DNA from: Fictibacillus phosphorivorans
Lineage (GTDB): Bacteria > Bacillota > Bacilli > Bacillales > Fictibacillaceae
Reading direction: 5' to 3'
DNA length: 64,000 nucleotides
NCBI RefSeq assembly: GCF_001629705.1
Contig: NZ_CP015378.1
Span: 2,976,001 to 3,040,000 of the forward strand
Each line of letters starts with the position of its first letter. The first letter of the stretch is position 1. The notes under the pieces are model-generated. The model was not told where the DNA came from and made no database searches. It saw only the letters and a program-made list of their open reading frames with translations. A program made the translations under genes and the position numbers. Shown in pieces: positions 63,640 to 64,000 of this stretch.

Positions 63640-63785
63640 ACTAGTTGATTGGAGTGTAAGGTGCGAGACTCCTGCGGGACAGGTGGGCAGGTGAGACACT
63701 TAAGAGTGAAACGTACGAATGTGGCTCACCGCCTGCCCCGCGGAAAGCGAGCAACCTGAAACGGAGATCAACTACTTTCAAGAAC
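63640..63785 (-). repeat. Dispersed GC-rich repeat, copy D (best preserved)
   Basis: On the plus strand it starts ACTAGTTGATTGGAG and ends GAGATCAACTACTTT, giving imperfect terminal inverted repeats. Inside are GCGAGACTCCTGCGGGACAG, GGGCAGGTGAGACACTTAAG and GGCTCACCGCCTGCCCCGCG, then GGAAAGCGAGCAACCTG; these allow a long internal hairpin. It matches copy A in reverse complement over its whole length and lies in the 3' region of thiI. Confidence 0.85.
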
Positions 63786-63820
63786 TAACAATATATTAAC
63801 AAAACACGCAAAAAATGCCT

Positions 63821-64000
63821 TTAGAGCAAATCATCAAACGTTTCGTCCGTTGATTTCCCTTCTTCAAGAATCAACGTTTCAACATCATTAACTGCTTCTT
63901 CAATCAACTCTTCAAGGTTCTCAATATTTTTTTCAAAACGAATAGCTTTCTCACGCTTCGGCTTAGTCTTAGGTGCAGAAGGCAAGAATATCGTACAACA
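63821..64000 (-). CDS. thiI: tRNA 4-thiouridine sulfurtransferase ThiI (C-terminal 59 residues)
   Basis: The gene enters from the right edge. The visible end has CCTIFLPSAPKTKPKREKAI, which matches the C-terminus of ThiI after its rhodanese-less end in Bacillus, and then an acidic tail (NLEELIEEAVNDVETL). ThiI transfers sulfur to uridine-8 of tRNA and, in some species, takes part in thiamine synthesis. Synteny (thiI next to sspA) supports the call; the catalytic part is outside the window. Confidence 0.85.
   Translation of the reverse strand, partial: CCTIFLPSAPKTKPKREKAIRFEKNIENLEELIEEAVNDVETLILEEGKSTDETFDDLL

Overview
This 64-kb window is core chromosome of an endospore-forming Bacillaceae bacterium, Bacillus-like and possibly Fictibacillus or a relative (the genus is a guess). 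The evidence is the gene order, which follows the Bacillus subtilis infC-thrS-dnaBI-speD-gapB-polA-phoPR-citZ/icd/mdh-pyk/pfkA-accDA-dnaE-nrnA-ald-argGH-ackA-tpx-sspA-thiI segment; sporulation genes (ytxC, ytaF, ytrH, ytrI, ytfJ, an alpha/beta SASP); strong G-rich ribosome binding sites; a thrS T-box; an L20-type infC leader; and an AUU start on infC. I saw no prophage, IS element, CRISPR array, tRNA or rRNA. Nearly all genes are on the minus strand.

Layout: 1-3.9 kb, edge dUTPase, a TVP38-family membrane protein, a cytochrome bd-type oxidase (ythA-ythB, plus strand) and ysdA. 4-7.8 kb, infC-rpmI-rplT and thrS with their RNA leaders. 7.9-11.7 kb, ytxC, a two-gene amino-acid ABC transporter without ATPase, and mqnC (futalosine menaquinone route). 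11.8-22 kb, replication, repair and metabolism: dnaI, dnaB, nrdR, speD, gapB, coaE, ytaF, mutM, polA. 22-29 kb, phoP-phoR and the citZ-icd-mdh TCA cluster with a MaoC-like gene. 29-42 kb, ytwI, ytvI, fxsA, pyk, pfkA, accA, accD, a FadR-type regulator, ytsJ, dnaE. 42-54 kb, ytrH-ytrI, nrnA, ytpI, ytoI, ytkL, ald, argG-argH, moaB and small genes. 54-64 kb, ackA, ytxK, tpx, ytfI-ytfJ, an NAD kinase, ytcJ, mbcS, an SASP gene and the 3' end of thiI.

The genes make a central-carbon hub: glycolysis (pfkA, pyk), gluconeogenesis (gapB, ytsJ), TCA entry (citZ, icd, mdh), fatty-acid initiation (accDA) and acetate overflow (ackA). Recognisable control sites fit this: a consensus CcpN operator on gapB, cre sites near citZ, ackA and the MaoC-like gene, three Pho-box repeats upstream of phoP, and an ArgR-like site upstream of argG.

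The most unusual material is non-coding. There is a GC-rich dispersed repeat in four copies, one interrupted by a second hairpin repeat; a predicted three-way-junction leader that would hide the speD ribosome binding site; an exact 21-bp-period triple direct repeat between thrS and infC; a dyad overlapping the ytoI promoter, half of which recurs at gapB; a 17-bp perfect dyad inside the pfkA promoter; a stem-loop at the predicted 5' end of the ytsJ mRNA; and a ytkL terminator whose stem contains the ribosome binding site of the next gene. I did not find an obviously new multi-gene system.
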